From assembly GCF_003265345.1 (NCBI RefSeq), contig NZ_QFWW01000038.1:62001-126000 (forward strand): a DNA stretch of 64,000 bases, given 5' to 3'. Positions within the stretch are counted from its first letter, which is position 1; every line of letters begins with the position of its first letter. The notes under the pieces are model-generated. The model saw nothing but the letters and a program-made list of their open reading frames with translations, was not told the origin of the DNA and did not search any database. This DNA is from Lentzea terrae (GTDB taxonomy: Bacteria > Actinomycetota > Actinomycetes > Mycobacteriales > Pseudonocardiaceae). Below, in pieces: positions 45,548-53,427 of this stretch. Both the position numbers and the translations under genes were made by a program.

Positions 45548-45561
45548 GTGATCCACCTCAC
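45548..45561. promoter_or_regulatory. CRP/GlxR-like box before the LANTG protein
   Basis: GTGA-N6-TCAC, flanked by C and AC, fits TGTGA-N6-TCACA at nine of ten outer places. It is 85 bases before the small LANTG gene. Confidence 0.45.
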
Positions 45562-45646
45562 ACTTCACTCTGTGTAAAACATTCGTAGCTGATCCAGATA
45601 CTCCGTGCGTAAGCGTCGTGTCCCCAACCCCCCGGAGGGAAGCACG

Positions 45647-45817
45647 ATGTACGGAGGAAAGGTTGTTCCGCCCGCAGCCGTGGCGGGTACGGCGTCCGTG
45701 GTGACGCTGGCCAACACGGGCGCGTCAGTCGGGTGGTTGCTGTTCGGCGGAGTCGCTCTGGTCGTTTCGGGCCTCGCGCTGCGCCTGCTGGTTCTCCGTC
45801 GTCCGGCGAAGAACTGA
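45647..45817 (+). CDS. Very small sortase-signal protein (LANTG)
   Basis: This 56-residue protein starts MYGGKVVPPAAVAGTASVVT, then LANTG, a hydrophobic helix (VGWLLFGGVALVVSGLAL) and RLLVLRRPAKN. It is a sorting signal with almost nothing before it, and with no clear signal peptide: only about 25 residues precede LANTG. GGAGGGAAGCACG precedes ATG, so it looks translated. It may be a tiny membrane protein with a sortase cleavage motif, or the remainder of a larger surface protein. A CRP-like box is present upstream. Confidence 0.65.
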   Translation: MYGGKVVPPAAVAGTASVVTLANTGASVGWLLFGGVALVVSGLALRLLVLRRPAKN

Positions 45818-45859
45818 GCGTGATCATCGGCGCGCTTTCGACCCCGGCGTAGACCCGAC

Positions 45860-45865
45860 TACCGT
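45860..45865 (+). promoter_or_regulatory. -10 element of the SDR gene (leaderless)
   Basis: TACCGT fits TANNNT and stands eight bases before ATG 45874. Confidence 0.4.
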
Positions 45866-45873
45866 GCGGTGGC

Positions 45874-46647
45874 ATGCCAACCGCACTGGTGACCGGATCG
45901 ACCGTCGGGATCGGGGCCGCCTTCGCCCGCAGGCTCGCCGCAGAGGGATATGACCTCGTGCTGGTCGCGCGCACCGCGTCCGCACTCGAGGAGATCGCGC
46001 AGCAGCTGCGCGATCGGCACGGCGTCCACGTGGACGTGCTGCCCGCCGACCTCAGCGACCACGGCGACCGCGCCAAGGTCGAGGCGCGGCTGGCCGAGTC
46101 GCCCGTCGACCTGCTCGTCAACAACGCGGGCTTCGCCAACACCGGCGAGTTCTTCGCCGCGGACGTGGAGAAGCTGCAGGCCCAGCTGGACGTCAACGTC
46201 GCCACGGTGCTGCGCCTCTGCCGGGCCGCGATCCCCGGCATGATGACGCGCGGCAAGGGTGACGTGATCAACGTGTCGAGCGTCGCGAGCTTCCTGCCCG
46301 GTCGCGGCACCAGCTACAGCGCCGACAAGGCGTGGGTGACGTCGTTCTCCGAGGGCATGTCCCTCGCCGTCGGGCACTCCGGCGTGCGGATCATGGCGCT
46401 GTGCCCCGGTTTCGTGAAGACCGAGTTCCACCAGCGGGCGAACATCGACATGTCCAAGACGCCGGACTGGCTCTACGTCGACGCCGACCGGCTGGTCCAC
46501 GAGGCCCTGCGCGACCTGCGCCGGGGCAAGGTCCTGTCGATTCCCGGCACCCAGTACAAGGCGATCGTGAGCCTCACGAAGGTGCTGCCCCGCGCCCTGG
46601 TGCGCAAGATGGCGTCCCGGTTCGCGGGCGGTCGCGGCCGGACGTGA
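45874..46647 (+). CDS. Short-chain dehydrogenase/reductase (classical SDR)
   Basis: This 257-residue protein starts [20 protein letters not shown], the TGxxxGxG cofactor motif. NNAG is in [13 protein letters not shown], the catalytic Ser in INVSSVASF, and YxxxK in [17 protein letters not shown] after strand 2 suggests NADP preference (Arg). The C-terminus is basic and hydrophobic ([15 protein letters not shown]), as in SDRs of the DltE/YdfG-like group acting on lipids. Reaction unknown. It precedes the type VII-like genes by 37 bases on the same strand and could be in one transcript. Confidence 0.87.
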   Translation: MPTALVTGSTVGIGAAFARRLAAEGYDLVLVARTASALEEIAQQLRDRHGVHVDVLPADLSDHGDRAKVEARLAESPVDLLVNNAGFANTGEFFAADVEKLQAQLDVNVATVLRLCRAAIPGMMTRGKGDVINVSSVASFLPGRGTSYSADKAWVTSFSEGMSLAVGHSGVRIMALCPGFVKTEFHQRANIDMSKTPDWLYVDADRLVHEALRDLRRGKVLSIPGTQYKAIVSLTKVLPRALVRKMASRFAGGRGRT

Positions 46648-46684
46648 GCGGAACCGACGAGGGTCGGGGAGCGTCGGAGCGCAC

Positions 46685-46999
46685 GTGAGTGAACAGTTCC
46701 ACGTCGTGCCGGACGAGCTGCGCGGGTACAGCGAGCTGCTGGACCGCAACGCGCAGCACTTCCTGACCATCAAGGACCACGCGATCTCCAAGGGCGGTGA
46801 CACCGCGGGCTTCACGGGCCTGCTGACGTTGCTGCACCCCGTCGTGACGGGCGTCGCGAACCTCTTCGGGGAGACGTTGGACTTCGCGAACAAGATGATG
46901 CTCAAGGACTCCGACGCGCTCAAGAAGACCGCCGACACCTACGAGAAGGTCGACCTCCACGGCGTCCGGCTCCTGCAGCAGGCCGGAGGTGGCCGATGA
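46685..46999 (+). CDS. EspC-like type VII secretion-associated small helical protein
   Basis: This 104-residue protein starts MSEQFHVVPDELRGYSELLD. It is all-helical and has the start HVxPxxLxxYxxxLxR typical of the ESX-associated EspC/WXG100-like group, which forms helical hairpins secreted by type VII systems. No WXG is seen, and no ESX core genes (EccC, EccD) are in the window. Start at GTG 46685 follows GGAG. It overlaps the next gene by four bases, so both are translated together. Export is inference. Confidence 0.65.
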   Translation: MSEQFHVVPDELRGYSELLDRNAQHFLTIKDHAISKGGDTAGFTGLLTLLHPVVTGVANLFGETLDFANKMMLKDSDALKKTADTYEKVDLHGVRLLQQAGGGR

Positions 47000-47895
47000 C
47001 CGCGTACGCGGACGTCCAGGACCCGTCGGTCGCGCTCAGCGCCGCCGCCGAGGACCGCCCTGGCCGGCAGAGCACCAAGGAGCTCATCGAGAAGGCCGGC
47101 TGGAAGATCCAGGGCGTCAACTGGATCTACGAGAAGGTCACCGGCGAGAACCTCGTCGAGTCGCTGATCAACCCGCTGCTCGGCGACTTCGAGAAGATCG
47201 ACGCCAACGCCAACGCGTGGGACCAGGTGGCGAAGGCTCTGGACGCGGTGCGCCACAACGTCGGCGACGGCGTCGGCCAGCTGGGCCCGCACTGGAACGG
47301 CAAGGCCGCGCAGGGTTTCGAACGCCGCATGGACACGCTGTGGGTCATCGCGATCGAAGCGGACTCCCAGGTCGCCAGGATCATCGGCAACAAGTTCCAG
47401 TCCATGGCGAACACGTGCCGCACCGCGACGGGGCTCGCGCTGACCCTGCTCGACATGCTGGTCACGAAGCTCATGGAAGCGGCGATGACCTTCTTCATCC
47501 CGGTGGTGGGCTGGGGCAGGGCCGTGTGGATGGTCTACGACGCGATCCAGATCGTCGACCGCATCCGCAAGATCATCATCGCGATCCAGACGATGATCGA
47601 GGGCGTCCAGGGCATGGTCGACGGCATCGTCGCGATGGGCACCGCGCTGATGAAGATCAAGGACGTCCGCGACGTCAACGACGCGCTCGACGTGGTCGAC
47701 GGTGTGCAGGACGGCAAGCAGAAGTACGACAACGGTGTGTCGGCCGTGAAGTCCGGCGCCCTCAGTGCTGCGTGGGACGGGTACAAGCTCAAGAGCTCCG
47801 TTGGTGCGGCTTCGACCAGGTACAGCACACCGCCGGCCACAGGAGCTCCCAGTGGTTCCGCCGCCTCCGGCGCTGACGGTGGAGGACAGCAGTGA
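46996..47895 (+). CDS. WXG100/PPE-like type VII secretion-associated helical protein
   Basis: This 299-residue protein has a central WNG turn (LGPHWNGKAAQGFERRMDTL, about residue 100) between two long helices, as in WXG-type proteins. A hydrophobic stretch (about 145-200, ALTLLDMLVTKLMEAAMTFF and the following) may pair with membranes. The C-terminus is low-complexity (Ser, Pro, Ala, Gly). This layout is common for large actinobacterial type VII-associated proteins. It lies between the EspC-like gene and a third small gene with four-base overlaps. No toxin domain is visible. Confidence 0.68.
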   Translation: MTAYADVQDPSVALSAAAEDRPGRQSTKELIEKAGWKIQGVNWIYEKVTGENLVESLINPLLGDFEKIDANANAWDQVAKALDAVRHNVGDGVGQLGPHWNGKAAQGFERRMDTLWVIAIEADSQVARIIGNKFQSMANTCRTATGLALTLLDMLVTKLMEAAMTFFIPVVGWGRAVWMVYDAIQIVDRIRKIIIAIQTMIEGVQGMVDGIVAMGTALMKIKDVRDVNDALDVVDGVQDGKQKYDNGVSAVKSGALSAAWDGYKLKSSVGAASTRYSTPPATGAPSGSAASGADGGGQQ

Positions 47896-48329
47896 CGTTC
47901 CCGTACGACCAGGCTCGGTTGCAGCAGCTGTTCGACGACGTCGACACCAGGACGGCGGCGGCGGTGCAGGTCGCTCAGCAGGCCGCGCAGTTCCAGCCGC
48001 GCTCGAAGGGTCTCACCGAGGCCGACCTCGCCGAGATCGAGCGGTTCGCCCGCGGCGGCAAGGCGCCCAAGGAGCTCAGGGACCTGCAGGGGCGCGTCGA
48101 CGCGGGAGAGTTCTCCTGGCAGGACGTCGCCGCCGGGCGCGTGCTGGGCGACGAGGGTGTGCAGAAGGCGCTCGCGAGCTCGCTCGGAGACTTCCAGCGC
48201 GCCTACACGGCGATCCAGGAGGGCCAGGACATCGACGACATCATCGCGTCGGGGAACCCGGCAGCTCGGCCGCCACGCGACGATGACGACGAGGACGGCC
48301 CGAGCCACTTCCGTCAGGACGCCTGGTAG
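47892..48329 (+). CDS. Third gene of the type VII-like operon, unknown
   Basis: This 145-residue hydrophilic protein starts MTFPYDQARLQQLFDDVDTR. It is helical, with an acidic C-terminus (RPPRDDDDEDGPSHF). It overlaps the previous gene as GTGA. I do not recognise a family. Its place suggests a chaperone, partner or cargo of the two preceding proteins; this is inference from operon structure only. Confidence 0.6.
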   Translation: MTFPYDQARLQQLFDDVDTRTAAAVQVAQQAAQFQPRSKGLTEADLAEIERFARGGKAPKELRDLQGRVDAGEFSWQDVAAGRVLGDEGVQKALASSLGDFQRAYTAIQEGQDIDDIIASGNPAARPPRDDDDEDGPSHFRQDAW

Positions 48330-48330
48330 C

Positions 48331-48894
48331 TCAGGGCACGATGTCGATGCTCTGGTCGATCTGAGCCGTGCCCTTGCCCCGCGCGATGTCGAAGGCGAGG
48401 GCGCCGGCGACGGCCAGTGACCGCAGCGGTTCGGTGAGGCCGGGACGAATGCGCACCACGTCCCGGCGCACCCGCTGCCCGTGCCGCTTGGCGCGGTGAC
48501 CGGTGTGAATCTGGGCGACGTCGCCGAGCAGGCATACCCGCGTGCCGTGCGCGTCGTGCAGTGCCTGCCGCCGGACGCTCTCTTGGCGCAACGACCCGAT
48601 GGCCTGTCCGTCGGGAGTGGTGACCCGGATGTGCGGCCTGCGCCCGAACGGCTTGCGGATGTGCAGCAACGGCTGCCCGTGCGGCGCGGTGACCACGAGG
48701 TCGAACGACGTCCACCCGGAGAAGCCGGTGTAGCGCAACGGCCGCTGCAGACCTGGCCCGGAACGTTCGGCGACGCCGGCGAGCGGCATGTCCCGTTCGT
48801 CGAACACCTGCACCCGGTAGTGCGGCCGGAAGAGCAGGCTCAGGAAGTTGAACTGGTGTTCCACGAAGAGGGTGTCGGTGTTCAGCAGGCTCAC
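48331..48894 (-). CDS. Scramblase/LURP-one-like (tubby-fold) protein
   Basis: This 187-residue protein contains TLFVEHQFNFLSLLFRPHYR, FDERDMPLAGVAER and RPHIRVTTPDGQAIGSLRQE. These are the paired strands of the tubby-like beta-barrel seen in phospholipid scramblase and LURP-one proteins. A hydrophobic C-terminal stretch (SLAVAGALAFDIARG) could be the central helix. GTG 48894 is chosen as TACCCT lies eight bases before it; ATG 48927 would add 11 residues. Function in bacteria is unknown. It converges on the type VII-like operon with one base between. Confidence 0.65.
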   Translation of the reverse strand: MSLLNTDTLFVEHQFNFLSLLFRPHYRVQVFDERDMPLAGVAERSGPGLQRPLRYTGFSGWTSFDLVVTAPHGQPLLHIRKPFGRRPHIRVTTPDGQAIGSLRQESVRRQALHDAHGTRVCLLGDVAQIHTGHRAKRHGQRVRRDVVRIRPGLTEPLRSLAVAGALAFDIARGKGTAQIDQSIDIVP

Positions 48895-48947
48895 GGTGAT
48901 GCAGGGTATGCGGCACCGATCGCCCATGTGTGCGAAGCTAGCGACCC

Positions 48948-49514
48948 GTGCGAACTGAAGTGGTCTTGGACGCGAACGCGAAGTCGGAACTCGCTCGTCT
49001 GGTGAGCGAATTGGCCGTGGTGCACGGCAAGGTGACCCTCTCCAGCGGCAAGGAAGCCGACTACTACGTCGACCTCCGCCGGGCGACGCTGCACCACGCG
49101 GCGGCCCCGTTGATCGGCAAGCTCCTCCGCCAGCTCACCAGCGACTGGGACTTCGTCGCTGTGGGCGGTCTCACGCTCGGTGCCGACCCCGTCGCCTACG
49201 CGATGATGCACTCCGCTGCGGCCGCTGGTGACGTGCTCGACGCCTTCGTGGTGCGCAAGGCCAGCAAGGCCCACGGCATGCAGCGCCAGATCGAGGGCAT
49301 CGACGTGCGCGGCCAGCGGGTGCTCGCCGTCGAGGACACCTCCACCACCGGCGGTTCGGTGCTGACCGCTGTCACGGCGTTGCGCGAGCACGGTGCCGAG
49401 GTCGTGGGGGTCGCCACGGTCGTCGACCGCGGCACCGGAGCCAAGGAAGCCATCGAGGCCGAGGGGCTGCAGTACCGGTACCTGTTGGACCTGAACGACC
49501 TCGGGCTCGCCTGA
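48948..49514 (+). CDS. pyrE: Orotate phosphoribosyltransferase
   Basis: This 188-residue enzyme joins orotate and PRPP to make OMP in pyrimidine synthesis. SELAVVHGKVTLSSGKEADY is the typical N-terminal block, ADYYVDLRRATLHHAAAPLI continues it, and the PRPP loop is VLAVEDTSTTGGSVLTA. The length fits the actinobacterial type. GTG 48948 is the likely start. No other pyr genes are near; in M. tuberculosis pyrE also stands apart, between clpB and a SpoU gene, and the same order appears here. Confidence 0.95.
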   Translation: MRTEVVLDANAKSELARLVSELAVVHGKVTLSSGKEADYYVDLRRATLHHAAAPLIGKLLRQLTSDWDFVAVGGLTLGADPVAYAMMHSAAAAGDVLDAFVVRKASKAHGMQRQIEGIDVRGQRVLAVEDTSTTGGSVLTAVTALREHGAEVVGVATVVDRGTGAKEAIEAEGLQYRYLLDLNDLGLA

Positions 49515-49542
49515 GAGGTTTTATCGAGAGCGCTTCGAGCTA

Positions 49543-49567
49543 CCCCGCCCTAGTCTGGAGGGCGGGG
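49543..49567 (+). promoter_or_regulatory. Hairpin with a -10-like loop before the DUF2784 gene
   Basis: CCCCGCCC (49543-49550) pairs with GGGCGGGG (49560-49567). The loop contains TAGTCT, a TANNNT hexamer, and the right arm contains the GGAGG-like ribosome site next to GTG 49567. It may be a pyrE terminator, a promoter, or both. Confidence 0.35.
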
Positions 49568-49944
49568 TGGTGCGAATGGCCAGGGTGCTCGTCGAAGCGG
49601 TCGTGGTTCTGCACTTCGCCTTCCTGGCGTTCATCGTGCTGGGAGGGTTCGTCGCGTGGCGCTGGCGGGGCGTGATCTACGCGCATCTCGCCGTCGCGGT
49701 GTGGGCGATCCTCAGCCTCACGATCGATCTCACGTGCCCGCTGACCGTGCTGGAGAACGAGCTGCGCGGGCAGGCGGGCATGCCGTTGCTGGAGACCGGG
49801 TTCATCGACCACTACATCGACGGCGTCTGGTACCCGCAGAGCGCGACGACGCTCGTGCAGCTGGTGCTCGGGGCGATCGTCCTGGCCTCGTGGATCGGCT
49901 TCTATGCTGGCGGCCGTGCTGCTCGAAGGCTTTCACGCTGTTAA
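49567..49944 (+). CDS. DUF2784 membrane protein
   Basis: This 125-residue protein has four hydrophobic helices: VLVEAVVVLHFAFLAFIVLG, then VIYAHLAVAVWAILSLTIDL, a re-entrant CPLTVLENELRGQAG stretch and LVQLVLGAIVLASWIGFYAG. CPLTxLEN and the GFIDHYIDGVWYP block are DUF2784 signatures. The role is unknown. GTG 49567 follows GGAGG at six bases. Its end overlaps the SpoU gene by 41 bases. Confidence 0.82.
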   Translation: MVRMARVLVEAVVVLHFAFLAFIVLGGFVAWRWRGVIYAHLAVAVWAILSLTIDLTCPLTVLENELRGQAGMPLLETGFIDHYIDGVWYPQSATTLVQLVLGAIVLASWIGFYAGGRAARRLSRC

Positions 49945-50581
49945 GCACGCGTTGCGCTTCGGCGCCGACGTGCACCCGTTGCTCACCACGGACCTCAGCG
50001 CCGCGATCAGCCTCGCCGAGACGCACGCGCCGGACCTCGTCGAGCAGTTCAAAGGCGCCACCGAGGTCGACGAGAAGCACTTCAAGCTCCGGGCCGGCCG
50101 CACGCACCCGACCGGGGTGGCGGGGTTCGCGGAGAAACCCGACCTGCCGTTCGATCGCAACGCGCCGATCGTCCTGCTCGACAACCCGCGCAACCTGGGC
50201 AACTTCGGCGCCACCATCCGGGTGGCGGCCGGTCTCGACGCGGGTGGCGTGCTGTCCACCGGCGACGTGGATCCGTGGCACCCCAACGTGCTGCGTGGAT
50301 CAGCCGGCCTGCACTTCGCCCTGCCCGTCGCCAAAGCCACCAGCCTCGACTTCCCGGGCGAGCTGATCGCGTTCGACGCCGACGGCGATCTCCTCGCGGG
50401 TCCGATCCCCGACAACGCCGTGCTGGCGTTCGGTTCGGAACGCCACGGCCTCTCCGAAGAGGTCCGCGAGAAGGCCACCAGGATCGTCCGGCTGCCGATG
50501 CGCGCGAAGGTCAGCAGTTACAACCTGACAACTTCTGTGGCCATGGGCCTCTACCACTGGGCGATTCACCGAGCTTCTTGA
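49904..50581 (+). CDS. SpoU/TrmH-family RNA 2'-O-methyltransferase
   Basis: This 225-residue SPOUT enzyme has all three motifs: LLDNPRNLGNFGATIR, VLAFGSERHGLSEE and VSSYNLTTSVAMGLYHW, which form the knot that binds SAM. It methylates a ribose in tRNA or rRNA. Its N-terminal part (about residues 1-75) is larger than in TrmL and may bind RNA. It corresponds in place to Rv0380c of M. tuberculosis. ATG 49904 lies inside the DUF2784 gene; GTG 49916 is possible. Target RNA unknown. Confidence 0.88.
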   Translation: MLAAVLLEGFHAVKHALRFGADVHPLLTTDLSAAISLAETHAPDLVEQFKGATEVDEKHFKLRAGRTHPTGVAGFAEKPDLPFDRNAPIVLLDNPRNLGNFGATIRVAAGLDAGGVLSTGDVDPWHPNVLRGSAGLHFALPVAKATSLDFPGELIAFDADGDLLAGPIPDNAVLAFGSERHGLSEEVREKATRIVRLPMRAKVSSYNLTTSVAMGLYHWAIHRAS

Positions 50582-50606
50582 CCGGTCAAGCACTCACCAT
50601 GATCCC

Positions 50607-51701
50607 GTGGTGATCGCGAAACTGCTGGCGGCGCGCGCGGGCGTCGCGGAGCGCGCGGTGTACTCCAGGCACCTGCGGCGGGTCTGGGGTGTGCCGGGCA
50701 CGCTGCTCGGTGCACGCGCCTGGCCTGCGCTCGTCAGGGACAAGCTGCACCTCAGCTTCAGCTACTGGTGGCAGGCGCACCTGCTCGACTGCATGATCGA
50801 CGGCTACCTGCGCTCGCCCAGCGAGCTGCGCAAGACCGCCATCACCAAGGTCGTGCGGGGCATCCGGATGCGCAACGTCCTGGGCTGGACCAACGACTTC
50901 TACGACGACATCGCGTGGCTCGGCCTCGCCCTGCAACGCGCCGAAAAGCACCTCGGCATCGCGAAGCCCAAGGCGCTCAACGCGATCGCGGAGCAGCTGC
51001 GGGACGGCTGGACCGACCACGCCGGCGGCGGCATCTGGTGGAAGCGCAAGGACGACTTCAAGAACGTGCCCGCCAACGGTCCGGCCGCGATCTTCCTGGC
51101 CCGCCAGAACGAACGCACCGACCTCGCCCGTGCCAGGTCGACCGTGGACTGGATCGAGGACAACCTCGTCGACCCCGGAAGCGGCCTCGCCTGGGACGGC
51201 CTGCACGTCCACCCCAACGGCGAGATCCGCGAGTACGAGAAGAACATCTACACGTACTGCCAAGGAGTTCTGATCGGCGCGTGCGTCGAGCTGGCCCAGC
51301 ACGGGCAGCAGGAGAAGTGGCTGGGCAAGGCCGCCCGCACGATCACCGCGGTGCACGACGACCTGGCCACGAACGGCGTGATCAGGGGCCAGGGCGGCGG
51401 CGACGGCGGCCTGTTCGCGGGCATCCTCACCCGCTACCTGGCGAAGGCCGCGCTGACGATCCCCGAGCTGGACCCGGAGCGCCACGAGACCGCCGACCTG
51501 GCCAGGGAGCTCGTGATCCAGTCCGCGGAGGCGGCGTGGCTCAACCGCGTGATGGCGGTGAGCGGCCCGCTGTTCGGTCCGGAGTGGACGGTCCCGGCGG
51601 ACGAACGGGAAGGCCGCGACCTGTCCGTCCAGCTCGGCGGCTGGATGTGCCTGGAGGCCGCCGCTCTGCTCGAACGGCACGGCCTCGACGTCACGGCTTG
51701 A
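50607..51701 (+). CDS. Glycoside hydrolase family 76 (alpha-1,6-mannanase-like), cytosolic
   Basis: This 364-residue alpha/alpha-barrel protein has NDFYDDIAWLGLAL, whose Asp-Asp pair is the GH76 catalytic signature. WWKRKDDFKNVPANGPAAIF and YTYCQGVLIGACVELAQ continue the barrel. GH76 enzymes cut alpha-1,6-mannan backbones, and most are secreted. No signal peptide is seen here, so the substrate may be internal, for instance mannan-like glycolipid pieces. The start GTG is not fixed by an SD. The last 11 bases overlap the convergent isomerase gene. Confidence 0.8.
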   Translation: MVIAKLLAARAGVAERAVYSRHLRRVWGVPGTLLGARAWPALVRDKLHLSFSYWWQAHLLDCMIDGYLRSPSELRKTAITKVVRGIRMRNVLGWTNDFYDDIAWLGLALQRAEKHLGIAKPKALNAIAEQLRDGWTDHAGGGIWWKRKDDFKNVPANGPAAIFLARQNERTDLARARSTVDWIEDNLVDPGSGLAWDGLHVHPNGEIREYEKNIYTYCQGVLIGACVELAQHGQQEKWLGKAARTITAVHDDLATNGVIRGQGGGDGGLFAGILTRYLAKAALTIPELDPERHETADLARELVIQSAEAAWLNRVMAVSGPLFGPEWTVPADEREGRDLSVQLGGWMCLEAAALLERHGLDVTA

Positions 51702-52422
51702 GGTAGCTCAACAGGGTTTTGGCGTCCTCGCGGAACTGCTCCGGCGAGTCGTCGAGCACGAACTCCAGCAACGCGTTGCGCTCGATCCCGTCGCGCGCGA
51801 GTTCGGTCAGCACCGGCTTCCACAGGTCGCGGCGCGCGGCGAGCGGCAGCCGGTCCTCGTAACCGCCGGAACCCCACGAGAACACGTGCGCGGTCACCGG
51901 TTCCAGCGTCCGCACCTCGTGCACGGCCGAGAACACGTCCTGGCCTCCGCGCGGCTGCCAGTACGGCACCACGCCGTCGACCTCGTCGAGCAGTTGGACC
52001 GCGGAGTCGAGCGTGTCCGTCAGCGTGTTCCGGTGGTACTCCAACGCGATCCGCGTGCCCATCGCGTCCGCGTGCTCCACGGCGTGCTGCAACGCCTCGA
52101 TCACCGGCCCGCGGTCGGGGCACTCGGCCGACCCGGCGGTGCCGGCCCAGACCCGGACCAGCGGCGCGTCCAGCTCGGCCGCGGTCTCCAGGATCGCCGC
52201 CAGGTCACCGCGATCGGACACGCCGGCCCGGTAGTACGACCCGTACGCCGCCACCTTCAGCCCGGTGTCCAGCGCCCGCCGGGCCGCCGCGAAGTCACCG
52301 GGCGGCACGTGCACGTCGGCGCCCCACTCCACGGCCTGCAGCCCGCACTCCGTCGCCAGGTCGCCGATCTCCTCGACGGTCAGCTGCCGGAACGTCACCG
52401 AGACGAGGCCGGGGATCAGCAT
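51691..52422 (-). CDS. Sugar-phosphate isomerase/epimerase (TIM barrel)
   Basis: This 243-residue protein starts MLIPGLVSVTFRQLTVEEIG. VEWGADVHVP, VRVWAGTAGSA, GTRIALEYHRNTLTDTLDSA and YWQPRGGQDV follow the xylose isomerase-like TIM barrel, with Glu and His residues (ALEYHRN) placed to bind a metal. It should interconvert sugars. Its start overlaps the lacI-type gene by seven bases, so they are cotranscribed. Two kinases lie on the opposite strand. The sugar is unknown. Confidence 0.84.
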   Translation of the reverse strand: MLIPGLVSVTFRQLTVEEIGDLATECGLQAVEWGADVHVPPGDFAAARRALDTGLKVAAYGSYYRAGVSDRGDLAAILETAAELDAPLVRVWAGTAGSAECPDRGPVIEALQHAVEHADAMGTRIALEYHRNTLTDTLDSAVQLLDEVDGVVPYWQPRGGQDVFSAVHEVRTLEPVTAHVFSWGSGGYEDRLPLAARRDLWKPVLTELARDGIERNALLEFVLDDSPEQFREDAKTLLSYLKP

Positions 52423-53393
52423 CCGCAGGACTGCCTGTGCATCAGCGAGGGCGCCAGCCGGATGGTCTCCGGCGGCCGCTCCGGGTCGGCGATCCGGGAC
52501 AGCAGCAGCTTCACCGCGGTCCTGCCGATCTCCTCGACCGGCTGGGCCAGCGTGGTGAGCGGCGGTTCGATCAACGTCGCCCATTCGACCTCGTCGTACG
52601 CGACGACCGCGAGGTCCGTGCCGAGCTTGAGGCCACGAGCGCGCATTTCGTGCAGCATCCCGACCGTGACGAGGTGATCGGCGGCGACCACGGCGGTCGC
52701 CGGGTCGTCCTGGTCGAGCAATGGCGCGAGCCAGCCGCTCTGCGACACCAGCGCCTCGTCCCACTTCAGCCCCGCACGGCCGAGGCCGAGCCGGTAGCCG
52801 AGGATGCGTTCCTCGGTCGTCGCCACACCGGCCTTGCCGCAGACGATGCCGATCCGCCGGTGGCCCAGTTCGGCGAGGTGGCGGACCAGACCCGAGGTGG
52901 CCTGGACGTTCTCCGGCCCGACCTGGTCGATGTCCTTGGCCACGGTCAGCCGGTCCACCAGCACCGTGGGGATGCCGAGCCGCTTGAGTTCCGGCAGCAC
53001 GAGGCTTCCACCGGCGGCGGCCGTCGGTGTGAGCAGCAGTCCGTCGACCCGGCGTGAGCGCAGCATTCTGACCGCGGTCTGCTCGGATTCGGGGGTGTCC
53101 CTGGTGTCGATCAGCACGAGCGAGTAGCCGTTGCGGGTCGCTTCCGACTCGATGGCGGCGATCAGCTCGGCGAAGTACGGGTGGGAGACCAGCGAGACCG
53201 CGAGGCCCAGCGACTTCGTGCCGCCCATGACCAGCGATCGCGCGATGGCGTCACCCGTGTACCCGGTTTCGTCGATCGCCTTCTGGACGCGCTCTCGCGT
53301 GTCACCGGCTACCGGCCTGGTCTCGTTGATCACGTGTGACACCGTGGTGATGGAGACCCCCGCGAGAGCCGCGACATCCCGCATGGTGACCAT
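52416..53393 (-). CDS. LacI-family transcriptional regulator
   Basis: This 325-residue protein starts MVTMRDVAALAGVSITTVSH, the LacI helix-turn-helix, with the hinge RPVAGDTRERVQKAIDETGY. A periplasmic-binding-like sugar domain follows (SLGLAVSLVSHPYFAEL, VVAADHLVTVGMLHEM). It probably represses its own isomerase gene and the divergent kinase genes until a sugar binds. Only 34 bp part its start from the kinase start, so one operator would serve both sides. ATG 53384 is an alternative start. TAAGGT eight bases upstream may be the -10. Confidence 0.88.
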   Translation of the reverse strand: MVTMRDVAALAGVSITTVSHVINETRPVAGDTRERVQKAIDETGYTGDAIARSLVMGGTKSLGLAVSLVSHPYFAELIAAIESEATRNGYSLVLIDTRDTPESEQTAVRMLRSRRVDGLLLTPTAAAGGSLVLPELKRLGIPTVLVDRLTVAKDIDQVGPENVQATSGLVRHLAELGHRRIGIVCGKAGVATTEERILGYRLGLGRAGLKWDEALVSQSGWLAPLLDQDDPATAVVAADHLVTVGMLHEMRARGLKLGTDLAVVAYDEVEWATLIEPPLTTLAQPVEEIGRTAVKLLLSRIADPERPPETIRLAPSLMHRQSCGC

Positions 53394-53427
53394 GGCCAGG
53401 GACCTTACCCGTTTGGAGGAAGCCCAG

